A DNA stretch of 6,248 bases from Balneolaceae bacterium (GCA_007123785.1 SLGL01000171.1:1-6248), one strand, 5' to 3'. Positions 1 through 6,248 are shown, numbered from the stretch's first letter. Notes: generated by a model not told the origin, from the sequence alone. Numbers and translations: made by a program.

Positions 1-1
1 A

Positions 2-76
2 CCCGCAATGTTTTCTTGGCACCAATGGCAGTAAGAATAGAATTATGCAGCCATTTTGAAGCAAAAACATTGCGGG
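2..76. repeat. perfect 13-bp inverted repeat with 49-nt loop
   Basis: CCCGCAATGTTTT (2-14) is exactly reverse-complementary to AAAACATTGCGGG (64-76). The 49-nt loop contains a smaller possible stem, AATGGC (24-29) with GCCATT (50-55). The right arm can instead pair locally, CGGG (73-76) with CCCG (81-84), around a 4-nt loop, so two exclusive folds are possible. No T-run follows on the plus strand, so it is not a standard intrinsic terminator in that direction. It could be a structured 3' end of an upstream transcript, a repeat end or a regulatory element. The sequence is plain to see; the role is unknown. Confidence 0.6.
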
Positions 77-201
77 CTTTCCCGTCATTTGATCTTTGAA
101 ACGACAGTAGTAGCACTAAATCCCAATCTCAATCTAAAAGCGCAGATACCAGCCGTTTGCTTTGTTTCCACCCTAAAATTATTTCGGTTAAACAAATTCG
201 G

Positions 202-231
202 TTGATTTTCACTATTTTTAATGGATAAAAT
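202..231 (+). promoter_or_regulatory. possible sigma70-type promoter of icd
   Basis: TTGATT (202-207) and TAAAAT (226-231) are separated by 18 nt and resemble -35 and -10 boxes. They would start transcription near 238, leaving a leader of about 20 nt before the icd ATG. The -35 overlaps the second copy of a TTCGGTT direct repeat (183-189 and 197-203), which could be a regulator site or chance. No good Bacteroidota-style TAnnTTTG box was found. The region is AT-rich, so a chance match is quite possible. Confidence 0.35.
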
Positions 232-258
232 AAATGCTAACCAAAAATTTGAATTGGA

Positions 259-1506
259 ATGAGTTTTGAAAAATTGAAAAGACCTTCTGAAGGATCCATT
301 GTCAAGAAAAATGATGATGGTTCGCTGAACGTTGGGAATGATCCCATAATCCCGTTTATTGAAGGTGATGGTATTGGAATTGATATTACACCGGCCATGA
401 AGCATGTGGTGGACAGTGCTGTGAAAAAAGCGTACAACGGCGAGAAAAAAATTAATTGGTTTGAAGTATATGCTGGTGAAAAAGCCCTTGAAGTTTATGG
501 CAATGACGATTGGCTCCCTCAAGATACACTCACAGCATTTCAGGAGTACCTGGTAGGTATTAAGGGGCCTCTGACGACTCCTGTTGGTGGCGGTATTCGT
601 TCGCTGAATGTGGCAATTCGTCAAAAACTGGATCTTTTTGCGTGTGTACGCCCTGTAAAATACTACCAGGGAACTCCAAGCCCTGTGCGTCAGCCCGAGC
701 TGACCGACATGGTGATCTTCCGCGAAAATACCGAAGATATTTATGCGGGAATTGAATATCAGACAGGAACACCTGAGAATCAGAAATTGAAAGATTTTCT
801 GATGAATGAGCTGGGCACCACCAATATCCGTTTCCCTGATACATCTTCACTGGGTATCAAACCTATTTCGATTGAAGGTACCAAGCGTCTGGTTCGTGCG
901 GCGATTAATTATGCCATTGACCAGAAGCGTGACAGTGTGACACTGGTTCATAAGGGTAATATCATGAAGTTTACTGAGGGAAGCTTCAAGAATTGGGGCT
1001 ATGAACTGGCCAAAGAGGAGTTCGGTGCTAAAGAAATTGACGGCGGCCCGTGGTGTAAACTGCCAAATGGTATTGTGGTGAAAGATGTAATTGCAGATGC
1101 TTTCCTGCAGCAAATCCTCACGCGCCCTGCCGAGTACGATGTGATTGCCACGATGAACCTGAATGGCGACTACATCTCCGATGCTCTCGCTGCCTGTGTA
1201 GGCGGTATCGGGATTGCGCCGGGTGCTAACATCAACTACGACAGCGGAATTGCCGTATTTGAGGCTACTCACGGAACTGCACCGAAATATACCGGACAGG
1301 ATAAAGTGAATCCAGGCTCTCTGATTCTCTCCGCAGTGATGATGCTTCGCTACCTCGGCTGGGGTGAAGCCGCGGACCTGGTGGAGAAAGGACTTGAAAC
1401 CGCCATCAGCAGCAAGCGTGTAACATACGATTTTGAGCGGCTGATGGAAGGTGCTACCCTCCTGAAATGCTCGGAATTCGGCGAAGAGATCGTAAAAAAT
1501 ATGTAA
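259..1506 (+). CDS. icd: NADP-dependent isocitrate dehydrogenase
   Basis: This cytoplasmic TCA-cycle enzyme oxidatively decarboxylates isocitrate to 2-oxoglutarate with reduction of NADP+. The 415-residue product matches E. coli-type Icd (416 aa) almost end to end. The substrate loop GGGIRSLNVAIR (110-121) holds Ser115, equivalent to the serine phosphorylated by AceK in E. coli, with Asn117 and Arg121. Arg131, Arg155, Tyr162 and Lys232 match the other active-site residues. Asp280, Asp304 and Asp308 match the metal ligands. Lys343/Tyr344 (in APKYTG) and Tyr390/Arg394 (in VTYDFERLM) are the positions that select NADP over NAD. The homodimeric bacterial class is inferred from this similarity. 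The ATG at 259 gives the family's usual N-terminus and lacks a clear Shine-Dalgarno (gaattgga precedes it). The gene appears monocistronic, with its own terminator just downstream. No AceK gene lies in the window, so phosphorylation control is unknown. Function is very secure. Confidence 0.98.
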   Translation: MSFEKLKRPSEGSIVKKNDDGSLNVGNDPIIPFIEGDGIGIDITPAMKHVVDSAVKKAYNGEKKINWFEVYAGEKALEVYGNDDWLPQDTLTAFQEYLVGIKGPLTTPVGGGIRSLNVAIRQKLDLFACVRPVKYYQGTPSPVRQPELTDMVIFRENTEDIYAGIEYQTGTPENQKLKDFLMNELGTTNIRFPDTSSLGIKPISIEGTKRLVRAAINYAIDQKRDSVTLVHKGNIMKFTEGSFKNWGYELAKEEFGAKEIDGGPWCKLPNGIVVKDVIADAFLQQILTRPAEYDVIATMNLNGDYISDALAACVGGIGIAPGANINYDSGIAVFEATHGTAPKYTGQDKVNPGSLILSAVMMLRYLGWGEAADLVEKGLETAISSKRVTYDFERLMEGATLLKCSEFGEEIVKNM

Positions 1507-1530
1507 ACCTTTCGGTTGACAGCCAGAAAT

Positions 1531-1567
1531 GAGCCTCTTTCAGAAATGGGAGAGGCTCTTTTTGTTT
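1531..1567 (+). terminator. Rho-independent terminator of icd
   Basis: GAGCCTCTTTC (1531-1541) pairs with GGGAGAGGCTC (1548-1558) to form an 11-bp stem: eight Watson-Crick pairs, two G-T wobbles, then a closing C-G pair. The loop is 6 nt (AGAAAT). The stem is followed at once by TTTTTGTTT. It lies 24 nt after the icd stop codon. The T-tract runs into the stop codon of the convergent gene (TAA, read on the minus strand at 1566-1568). From the minus side the hairpin is followed by only a short T-run (ATTTCTGG), so it should work mainly for icd and perhaps weakly for the opposite operon. Confidence 0.92.
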
Positions 1568-2453
1568 ACAGAAGATCCAGCAGGACTTTGAGGTACGGAA
1601 GATTAAAAAGCGGCACTGCGATAAAAATTGCAAGATACACCGGCCTCATCCAGCTATTGTTTTCCCTGCACTGAGCAAAACCCATTACGGCCAATAACGA
1701 TGCAAACCCGCTCACAGTGGCGATAGGGTAAGTGGTGATCATAAAAATAATCAGCGGAATGTCCCGCCATTTGGAAATTTTGGATTTGAGTGGAGCCAGA
1801 AAAGACAATGCAATCCATCCCTCTATAAAAATGGTCCACCAGACCATAAATAGTGAAATTACCGATAAAAGCGGTGTGCTTTCAAATCCGCCGGCAACCG
1901 ACCGTCCCATCGGATCATTCAGTACGTTGTAAACCAATAGGTTATGAGATCTCATCCCGGCATCCACCCCAGCAGTCAGTTCGGCAAATTCAAAAAAGCG
2001 GGAATCGGTCAGAAATGTAAAATAGAAAAAAGTGCCGTCTGTAAATTCCGGGGATAGAAACTTCCAGAGAGTGGCAAAAAAGAAGCAAAGGCCAATCAAT
2101 ATCCGTGCATTGAAGGAAATTGTATCTGAACGGTTCGCTGAAAATGTGCAGAGTGTGATCGCAAGCACCCAGTAAATTGTAAGATAGGTGTGATTGTCTG
2201 ACGAATGCCAGATCCGGATAAAACCGGTAATCATGAGCACTGAAAGCAGTATCCAGAAAATTTTCGAGTCCAAAAAGTTTCTGAATAAAAGGGCGGCTGG
2301 TATAAAAAGAAGAAGTGTAGTTGAAAGTATAAATGTGTGTCTCATAAAGAGCAGAAGCATCACAGATGTCATCAGTAAAATCAGCTCCAAAAACCTGTCT
2401 TCCAGGCAGGTTTTGTTGAACTCCGATAATCTATCTGTAACCTTGCGGATCAT
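1566..2453 (-). CDS. polytopic membrane protein, HTTM-like (uncharacterised)
   Basis: The 295-residue product is very hydrophobic, with about eight likely membrane segments: roughly 21-37, 40-58, 64-80, 88-104, 114-131, 196-220, 232-258 and 270-292. The longest non-membrane stretch (132-190) starts with a motif, LWKFLSPEFTDGTFF (129-143), and contains SHNLLVYNVLND (169-180). A membrane helix running into a Lys and an acidic/Gly/Phe turn recalls the HTTM (vitamin K-dependent carboxylase-related) and DoxX-like membrane families. I make this comparison from memory and it is tentative. No catalytic motif is recognised. It follows the 171-residue single-pass protein with no spacing, and its start at 2453 is supported by a GAGGAA ribosome site in the end of that gene. 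The two probably act together in the cytoplasmic membrane. The role is unknown. Confidence 0.85.
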   Translation of the reverse strand: MIRKVTDRLSEFNKTCLEDRFLELILLMTSVMLLLFMRHTFILSTTLLLFIPAALLFRNFLDSKIFWILLSVLMITGFIRIWHSSDNHTYLTIYWVLAITLCTFSANRSDTISFNARILIGLCFFFATLWKFLSPEFTDGTFFYFTFLTDSRFFEFAELTAGVDAGMRSHNLLVYNVLNDPMGRSVAGGFESTPLLSVISLFMVWWTIFIEGWIALSFLAPLKSKISKWRDIPLIIFMITTYPIATVSGFASLLAVMGFAQCRENNSWMRPVYLAIFIAVPLFNLPYLKVLLDLL

Positions 2454-2969
2454 CTATTCCTCAAAGCTGATTAAATCTGTGAGTTGTATCACATTACTTC
2501 CTTTATCAAAAACCATTCTTTTCATAACAATATGTACTTTCCTGATTTCACGAATCTCTTCATCTCCATCACCCGGCACCCATTTCAGCGGATAAATACT
2601 ATAGCCCATCTCCTTTAAATTTTCATGATAAACGGATGGAGGTGCAGCGGTTGAATCCACAGCCCAATCTGAATTCCGAACCGTATCGTGGATTGATTTT
2701 AGTTTTTTTTCGGAAGGCATTGCCTGGATTCTTGAAAATTCTCTTCTGTTACTGATGATGATTTCCGGGTCAATAACATATTTCCCCATCTCTGTTTCAG
2801 CTGTAATGTGCAGTACTCTGCGTTCCATCCGGTCGATGGAAGTAAACATTCCAAAACCGCCGCCTTTCCAGGGAGTGAGATGTTTTGTATGTGAAAGAAA
2901 AATTTGTGTAACAGCCACGATACACAAAAGAAATGGCACTGACCATTTCAACAGGGTCTCTTTATTCAT
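2454..2969 (-). CDS. single-pass membrane protein with PWKGGGFGMF motif (uncharacterised)
   Basis: The 171-residue product has a short basic N-terminus (Lys3, Lys8), one membrane anchor at about 9-26, and a soluble domain of about 145 residues. By the positive-inside rule that domain should lie outside the cytoplasmic membrane. Just after the anchor is the motif TPWKGGGFGMFTSID (32-46). I believe this Gly-rich block recurs in proteins encoded beside HTTM-type membrane proteins, but I could not check it. The rest is charged, with no Cys pair, lipobox or enzyme motif; the single Cys (16) lies in the anchor. It is the first gene of a two-gene operon: its TAG stop touches the ATG of the polytopic protein. 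The ATG at 2969 lacks an obvious Shine-Dalgarno (ttttcagtttt precedes it). A partner or assembly subunit for the downstream protein is the simplest inference. Function is unknown. Confidence 0.85.
   Translation of the reverse strand: MNKETLLKWSVPFLLCIVAVTQIFLSHTKHLTPWKGGGFGMFTSIDRMERRVLHITAETEMGKYVIDPEIIISNRREFSRIQAMPSEKKLKSIHDTVRNSDWAVDSTAAPPSVYHENLKEMGYSIYPLKWVPGDGDEEIREIRKVHIVMKRMVFDKGSNVIQLTDLISFEE
2457..2462 (-). promoter_or_regulatory. Shine-Dalgarno for the HTTM-like gene, inside the upstream gene
   Basis: Read on the minus strand, GAGGAA forms the last two sense codons (Glu-Glu) of the upstream gene. It is followed by TAG and then directly by ATG. GAGG sits 5 nt before the ATG, an ideal distance. 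It is the clearest ribosome site in the window and implies that translation of the second gene is coupled to termination of the first. Confidence 0.7.
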
Positions 2970-3222
2970 AAAACTGAAAACAGATTAGTTAAATAGAGTT
3001 CTTTAAAATAAAATCCTGTGCGATAAAAACTAATTGAAATGGGATTCCCTTAAAAAACGATTGTATTTGAAAAAATCACAATTTTCAAATAACAAACCCG
3101 CAACTTTAGACTTCGATGCCTTCCTGACCCTCGAAGCTTCAACGTAGTGGGTGGCGTAGTAGACCCGCCAACAAAAAACCATACATCTTTTTCTTCATTT
3201 TTTCGTACCATCTGCCCTTCAT
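2970..3222. other. divergent intergenic region with palindrome and repeat-like leader
   Basis: This 253-bp stretch separates the minus-strand membrane pair from the plus-strand MATE gene and should hold promoters for both. I could not pick a convincing -10/-35 pair for either. It contains an AT-rich palindrome (3061-3095). From about 3093 to the MATE start it is less AT-rich and includes small dyads such as CTTCGA/TCGAAG (3111-3116 with 3131-3136) and the 8-bp palindrome GAAGCTTC (3133-3140). Confidence 0.5.
3061..3095. repeat. AT-rich palindrome between divergent genes
   Basis: TATTTGAAAA (3064-3073) pairs perfectly with TTTTCAAATA (3082-3091) around an 8-nt centre. The symmetry extends outward as TTG (3061-3063) and CAA (3093-3095) if A3092 is bulged. 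It lies about 95 bp upstream of the minus-strand operon start and 128 bp upstream of the MATE start, a position that would suit an operator for a dimeric regulator. It is not followed by a T-run typical of a terminator. No known operator consensus was recognised. Confidence 0.5.
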
Positions 3223-4581
3223 ATGTCTACCGAAAACATTACATACCGTCAACAAATCAAGAAGGAGGTTTCCACACTTCTGAAGATCGGCACTCCGGTT
3301 ATTTTTGCACAGCTTCTGCAGATGAGCATGAGCTTTGTGGATACAGTGATGGCCGGCCGTCTCTCCCCGGAAGACCTGGCTGCAGTTGCAGTTGGCTCCA
3401 GTATTCTCATGCCTTTTGTGGTACTTTGTCTCGGCTGTATGATGGCAGTTACACCGATCGTTGCACAGAATATGGGTGGCCGGGAACTGCACCGAATCGG
3501 AAAAAATGCACGCCAGGTACTTTGGCTGAGCCAGATGCTTGCCCTGCCCAGCTTTTTTGTCCTTCGCAATCTTGATGGCGCTTTCCTGCTCATCGGTGTA
3601 ACGGAAGATATAATCCCGATCGCTTCCGGATATTTGAAGGCGATATCCTGGGGTATCTTTCCGGCTTATGCCTACGGTGCACTTCGTTATTTCAACGAAG
3701 GATTAAGTGTAACACGTCCTGCCATGTTTGTGGCCCTGATCGGTACGCTGATTAATATCCCTGCAAATTACGTTCTGATGTTTGGCAAGCTTGGATTTCC
3801 TCAGCTCGGAGCCGTCGGAACCGGTTACGCCTCAGCCATCGTATTCACAGTCATGTTTATCGGTATGTTTTGGTTCACCTATTCTCATAAACCTTATCAC
3901 CGGTTTGAAATTTTCAGCCGCATTCGCCTGCCTGAGAAAAAATATCTGAAGGAGCTGCTTCAGATTGGTGTTCCCATCGGCATCAGCTCTACAATGGAGG
4001 TGACTATGTTTGCAGTCGTAAGTCTGCTGGTCAGCACGATCAGTACGGTAGCCATTGCCGGGCACCAGGTAGCCATCAACTTTGCCGCGATGATGTTCAT
4101 GATTCCATTTGGCCTGTCAGTAGCTATTTCGGCCCGCGTAGGGAATTCCATTGGGCGTAAACGCCCTGATGAAGCCCGTTTCCGGGGTTATGTTGGCGTG
4201 GGAGTTTCCTGCTGTATTATGACGGTTACCGCAACTATAATTTTTCTTTTCCCTGAACAGATCGCCACAATCTACACCGATGATTTACCGGTCATTGAAG
4301 TCGCAGTACAGCTACTGTTTATGGCGGCTGTTTTTCAGATCTCCGACGGATTACAGGTGAGCGGATTCGGTGCACTCCGTGGCCTGAAAGACACCAAAAT
4401 TCCTATGTATGTTAACCTGGTAGCTTACTGGCTGCTTGGAATTCCGTTTGCCTGGTATATGGGTTTTGTTGCCGGTTATGGAGCACCAGGGCTCTGGATG
4501 GGCCTCATTGCCGGCCTTACAGTTGCCGGAGTTCTTCACAACATACGTTTCTACAAAAAAACAGGCGAAATGGGAGTTTGA
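3223..4581 (+). CDS. MATE family multidrug/cation antiporter, NorM type
   Basis: This inner-membrane exporter belongs to the MATE family, which expels cationic drugs and dyes in exchange for Na+ or H+. The 452 residues fit the usual NorM size, with two six-helix halves expected. The N-half signature FVDTVMAGRLSPEDLAAVAV (38-57) and the C-half block with VAIAGHQVAINFAAMMF are family hallmarks. The three membrane carboxylates linked to ion coupling in Vibrio cholerae NorM (Asp36, Glu255, Asp371, from memory) have counterparts at Asp40, Glu259 and Asp375. All are shifted by the same four residues, which supports the NorM subgroup and suggests a working pump. The ATG at 3223 leaves a short cytoplasmic tail before helix 1 and has no Shine-Dalgarno (tgcccttcat precedes it). 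It stands alone on its strand, with no linked regulator. The substrate cannot be told from sequence. Confidence 0.95.
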   Translation: MSTENITYRQQIKKEVSTLLKIGTPVIFAQLLQMSMSFVDTVMAGRLSPEDLAAVAVGSSILMPFVVLCLGCMMAVTPIVAQNMGGRELHRIGKNARQVLWLSQMLALPSFFVLRNLDGAFLLIGVTEDIIPIASGYLKAISWGIFPAYAYGALRYFNEGLSVTRPAMFVALIGTLINIPANYVLMFGKLGFPQLGAVGTGYASAIVFTVMFIGMFWFTYSHKPYHRFEIFSRIRLPEKKYLKELLQIGVPIGISSTMEVTMFAVVSLLVSTISTVAIAGHQVAINFAAMMFMIPFGLSVAISARVGNSIGRKRPDEARFRGYVGVGVSCCIMTVTATIIFLFPEQIATIYTDDLPVIEVAVQLLFMAAVFQISDGLQVSGFGALRGLKDTKIPMYVNLVAYWLLGIPFAWYMGFVAGYGAPGLWMGLIAGLTVAGVLHNIRFYKKTGEMGV

Positions 4582-4620
4582 ACCGCATATTTACAGGCCA
4601 GCGCTTTAATAAATGCAATT
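4582..4620. other. short convergent gap between MATE and kinase genes
   Basis: Only 39 bp separate the two stop codons. I see no GC-rich hairpin followed by a T-run on either strand, only the short palindrome AGCGCT and a weak TTTA/TAAA dyad. Transcripts from the two genes may therefore overlap at their 3' ends or depend on Rho. Confidence 0.5.
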
Positions 4621-6248
4621 CTATTTTTCAGTTATTTGCTCTTCCTGAAAGGGATGTCTGGCCTTTTCGAGTGAAAAATAAAATGTACTTCCTTTACCGG
4701 GAGTGCTTTCTGCCCAAATTTTTCCGTCGTGTTTATCTATGAACTCTTTGCATAACTGCAAGCCCATTCCGATGCCTTTTTCACCTTTTGTACCCAGCTT
4801 TTGCGGCTTACCATTTAATGAAAAAAGAAGTTCCAGCTCTTTCGATTCAATCCCCATCCCTTCATCTTTTACAGATACAATTAATTCATCTCCATTGTCA
4901 TCTATATCCACAAAAATTTTACTGTTCATACCTGAAAATTTTATAGCATTTGACATAAGGTTTCTGACAACAGACAACATCATGTTGCGGTCAGCTTTTG
5001 CAAAATAGGGCTGGTCGTTAGTATAAATCACTTTAACATCTTTATAGGCTGATTGTGCTTCAGTCATATCAATTCCCTCTCGTACAAGTTCGCTGATGTC
5101 GATTATCTCAGGGTTTGGATCGAGTCCTCCATCTTTTGCCCCGGACCATTGCAACAGATTTTCCAGTAGATTCAAAGTGTTACGGCCGGAGTCGAGCAAC
5201 ATGGTCATCATTTCCAGTTTTCCCTGATCCTTTTTTTCTTCGTAATCTATCTTGAGTAATTCGATATATCCCAGAATTCCAGTAAAAGGATTGCGCAGAT
5301 CGTGGGCTAAAATGGACATCATTTTATTCTTTTCCTCAACAAGTTTTTTTAACTCCTGATTGGATGCCTTCAACTCCGATGTTCGATCACCAATCAATTT
5401 TTGAAGACGTTCGTTATAAAGCTTTATTTTGCGTGTTCTGTATTGAATAAAAAGCAAGCTGGTCCCTGCTATGAGAATAAAAATCAGCAAATAGAACCAC
5501 CACGTCAACCAAAATGGCGGCGGAACCACAAAAGAAAAGGTGAAATTATCTTCATTCCAGAAACTATCGTTGTTTGCAGCTCTTAAAAGCAAAGTGTAGT
5601 CACCATGTGGCAGTGAGGTATAGATCGCCTCTCTGGACTGGTCTGCGTTTTGCCAATTCGCATCAAACCCTTCAAGTTTGTATTGAATTTTTACGTAAGC
5701 TGGATTTTTAAAGCTCAATGCAGTGAACCTGAAAAAAATCCGCTGTGAATCGTACGAAATTTCCGTAATCTCTTCCGGTGAGTATTGGATGCCATTAATT
5801 TCAACTTCGTCTAAAATAATATTCGGCTGTTTTCTGTTGAGCTCCATTCTGCCTGTTTGAAGCATAGCCATCCCCTGTACTGTGGGAATAAACAATTCAC
5901 CTTCTTCATTCAAATACGACGACGGCATAAAGCCACCTGTAGTTTCCCTTGTTCGAAGGCCTTCATCCACGCCAATTCTCGCAACTCTCAACTCGTCAAT
6001 GTCGCCATCCAAAAAAAGATTTATCTGTTCCTTCTCGATAAAAAATACTCCCTGGTTTCCGGCAAGCCAGAGATTATCATCAGCATCAAACTCGAGTTGA
6101 GAAACGGTATTGTCAAAAAGTCCGTTTTCATCGGTGATTTTGAACATACTACCGGAGTTGTCAAGTACAAACATTCCGCCACCATAACTCCCGAACCAAA
6201 TACGTCCATAGCTGTCGCTTTTAATTACTCTGTAGTTATTTGTCTGGA
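4621..6248 (-). CDS. sensor histidine kinase with reg_prop/Y_Y_Y sensor (5' end outside window)
   Basis: The reading frame stays open to the window edge, so the N-terminus is missing. The ATG at 6174 is an internal Met: 24 further residues upstream, including GRIWFGSYGGG, form a regulator-propeller repeat. Numbering from that Met, the visible part has another propeller blade (24-49, FDADDNLWLAGNQGVFF), a later strand set (93-105), a Y_Y_Y domain (about 157-219, YKLEGFDANW and GDYTLLLRAANND), one membrane helix (222-244), a linker coiled coil (247-287), a HisKA domain with His291 in ILAHDLRNPFTG, and a HATPase domain. The N box is NLMSNAIKFS, the G1 box DEGMGI and the G2 box GEKGIGMGLQL. It should sense a periplasmic signal and pass phosphate from His291 to a response regulator. 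It ends about 15 residues after the ATPase fold, with no receiver or AraC-type domain. No partner regulator is in the window. The signal is unknown. Confidence 0.95.
   Translation of the reverse strand, partial: QTNNYRVIKSDSYGRIWFGSYGGGMFVLDNSGSMFKITDENGLFDNTVSQLEFDADDNLWLAGNQGVFFIEKEQINLFLDGDIDELRVARIGVDEGLRTRETTGGFMPSSYLNEEGELFIPTVQGMAMLQTGRMELNRKQPNIILDEVEINGIQYSPEEITEISYDSQRIFFRFTALSFKNPAYVKIQYKLEGFDANWQNADQSREAIYTSLPHGDYTLLLRAANNDSFWNEDNFTFSFVVPPPFWLTWWFYLLIFILIAGTSLLFIQYRTRKIKLYNERLQKLIGDRTSELKASNQELKKLVEEKNKMMSILAHDLRNPFTGILGYIELLKIDYEEKKDQGKLEMMTMLLDSGRNTLNLLENLLQWSGAKDGGLDPNPEIIDISELVREGIDMTEAQSAYKDVKVIYTNDQPYFAKADRNMMLSVVRNLMSNAIKFSGMNSKIFVDIDDNGDELIVSVKDEGMGIESKELELLFSLNGKPQKLGTKGEKGIGMGLQLCKEFIDKHDGKIWAESTPGKGSTFYFSLEKARHPFQEEQITEK

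Larger units (their letters stand above)
1..258. other. left-edge non-coding region upstream of icd
   Basis: I see no convincing gene here. One plus-strand frame is open from base 1 to a TGA at 97-99 and would give about 32 residues (ending LRAFPSFDL), which I do not recognise. It could be the tail of an upstream gene or chance. The notable content is the inverted repeat at 2-76 and the putative icd promoter near 202-231. A minus-strand frame running into the region from inside icd is a shadow of that gene. Confidence 0.5.

Noticed and set aside
1..99. Open plus-strand frame at the left edge as the tail of an upstream gene
   Set aside because: Too short and unrecognised. Its two ends are formed by an inverted repeat, which fits structured non-coding DNA better. 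Not called as a CDS.
85..1272. Three minus-strand open frames opposite icd (85-624, 560-850, 847-1272)
   Set aside because: They lie antisense to a well-conserved enzyme gene, have no recognisable domains and no start signals; they are shadows of icd.
2194..2595. 133-codon plus-strand open frame across the junction of the membrane pair
   Set aside because: It overlaps two coherent coupled genes on the other strand and has low-complexity Ser/Ile-rich content without a domain.
3141..3170. Possible tRNA or structured RNA in the GC-richer leader before MATE
   Set aside because: Only short 4-bp pairings (GGCG/CGCC) are found; there is no cloverleaf or T-loop sequence.
3147..3575. 142-codon plus-strand frame overlapping the MATE gene from its leader
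   Set aside because: Past 3223 it is clearly an out-of-frame reading of MATE. Only the leader part is discussed, as a possible repeat or remnant.
4703..5008. 101-codon plus-strand frame opposite the kinase ATPase domain
   Set aside because: It is antisense to conserved N, G1 and G2 boxes, with a composition expected of a shadow frame.
1..6248. CRISPR array, transposase, integrase or toxin-antitoxin genes
   Set aside because: No regularly spaced repeats, no recombinase or transposase motifs, and no small paired ORFs beyond shadows were seen on either strand.

Overview
The window holds four complete or near-complete protein genes plus one that runs off the right edge, in a moderate-GC bacterial chromosome. 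A reg_prop/Y_Y_Y-type sensor kinase, mostly absent or weak Shine-Dalgarno sequences and E. coli-like isocitrate dehydrogenase point to the Bacteroidota or neighbouring phyla such as Balneolota/Rhodothermota. This placement is inferred from gene style, not from a search. No rRNA, tRNA, CRISPR array or insertion sequence was seen.

Layout: bases 1-258 carry no convincing gene but contain a perfect 13-bp inverted repeat with a wide loop and a possible promoter for the next gene. A plus-strand NADP-dependent isocitrate dehydrogenase (icd, 259-1506) ends in a strong intrinsic terminator (1531-1567). Its T-tract reaches the stop codon of a convergent minus-strand pair: a polytopic membrane protein (1566-2453), preceded with zero spacing by a single-pass membrane protein (2454-2969). 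These two appear translationally coupled and are probably one functional unit of unknown role. A 253-bp divergent intergenic region (2970-3222) follows. It has an AT-rich palindrome and a stretch just before the next gene that looks like a repeat or gene remnant. Next is a plus-strand NorM-type MATE multidrug/cation antiporter (3223-4581). After 39 bp it converges on a minus-strand sensor histidine kinase whose 5' part lies beyond base 6248. 

Functionally the genes are unrelated: one TCA-cycle enzyme, one efflux pump, one signal-transduction kinase and one uncharacterised membrane pair. Nothing here forms a clear defence or mobile system. The least explained content is the coupled membrane pair and the structured intergenic DNA on either side of it and at the left edge.
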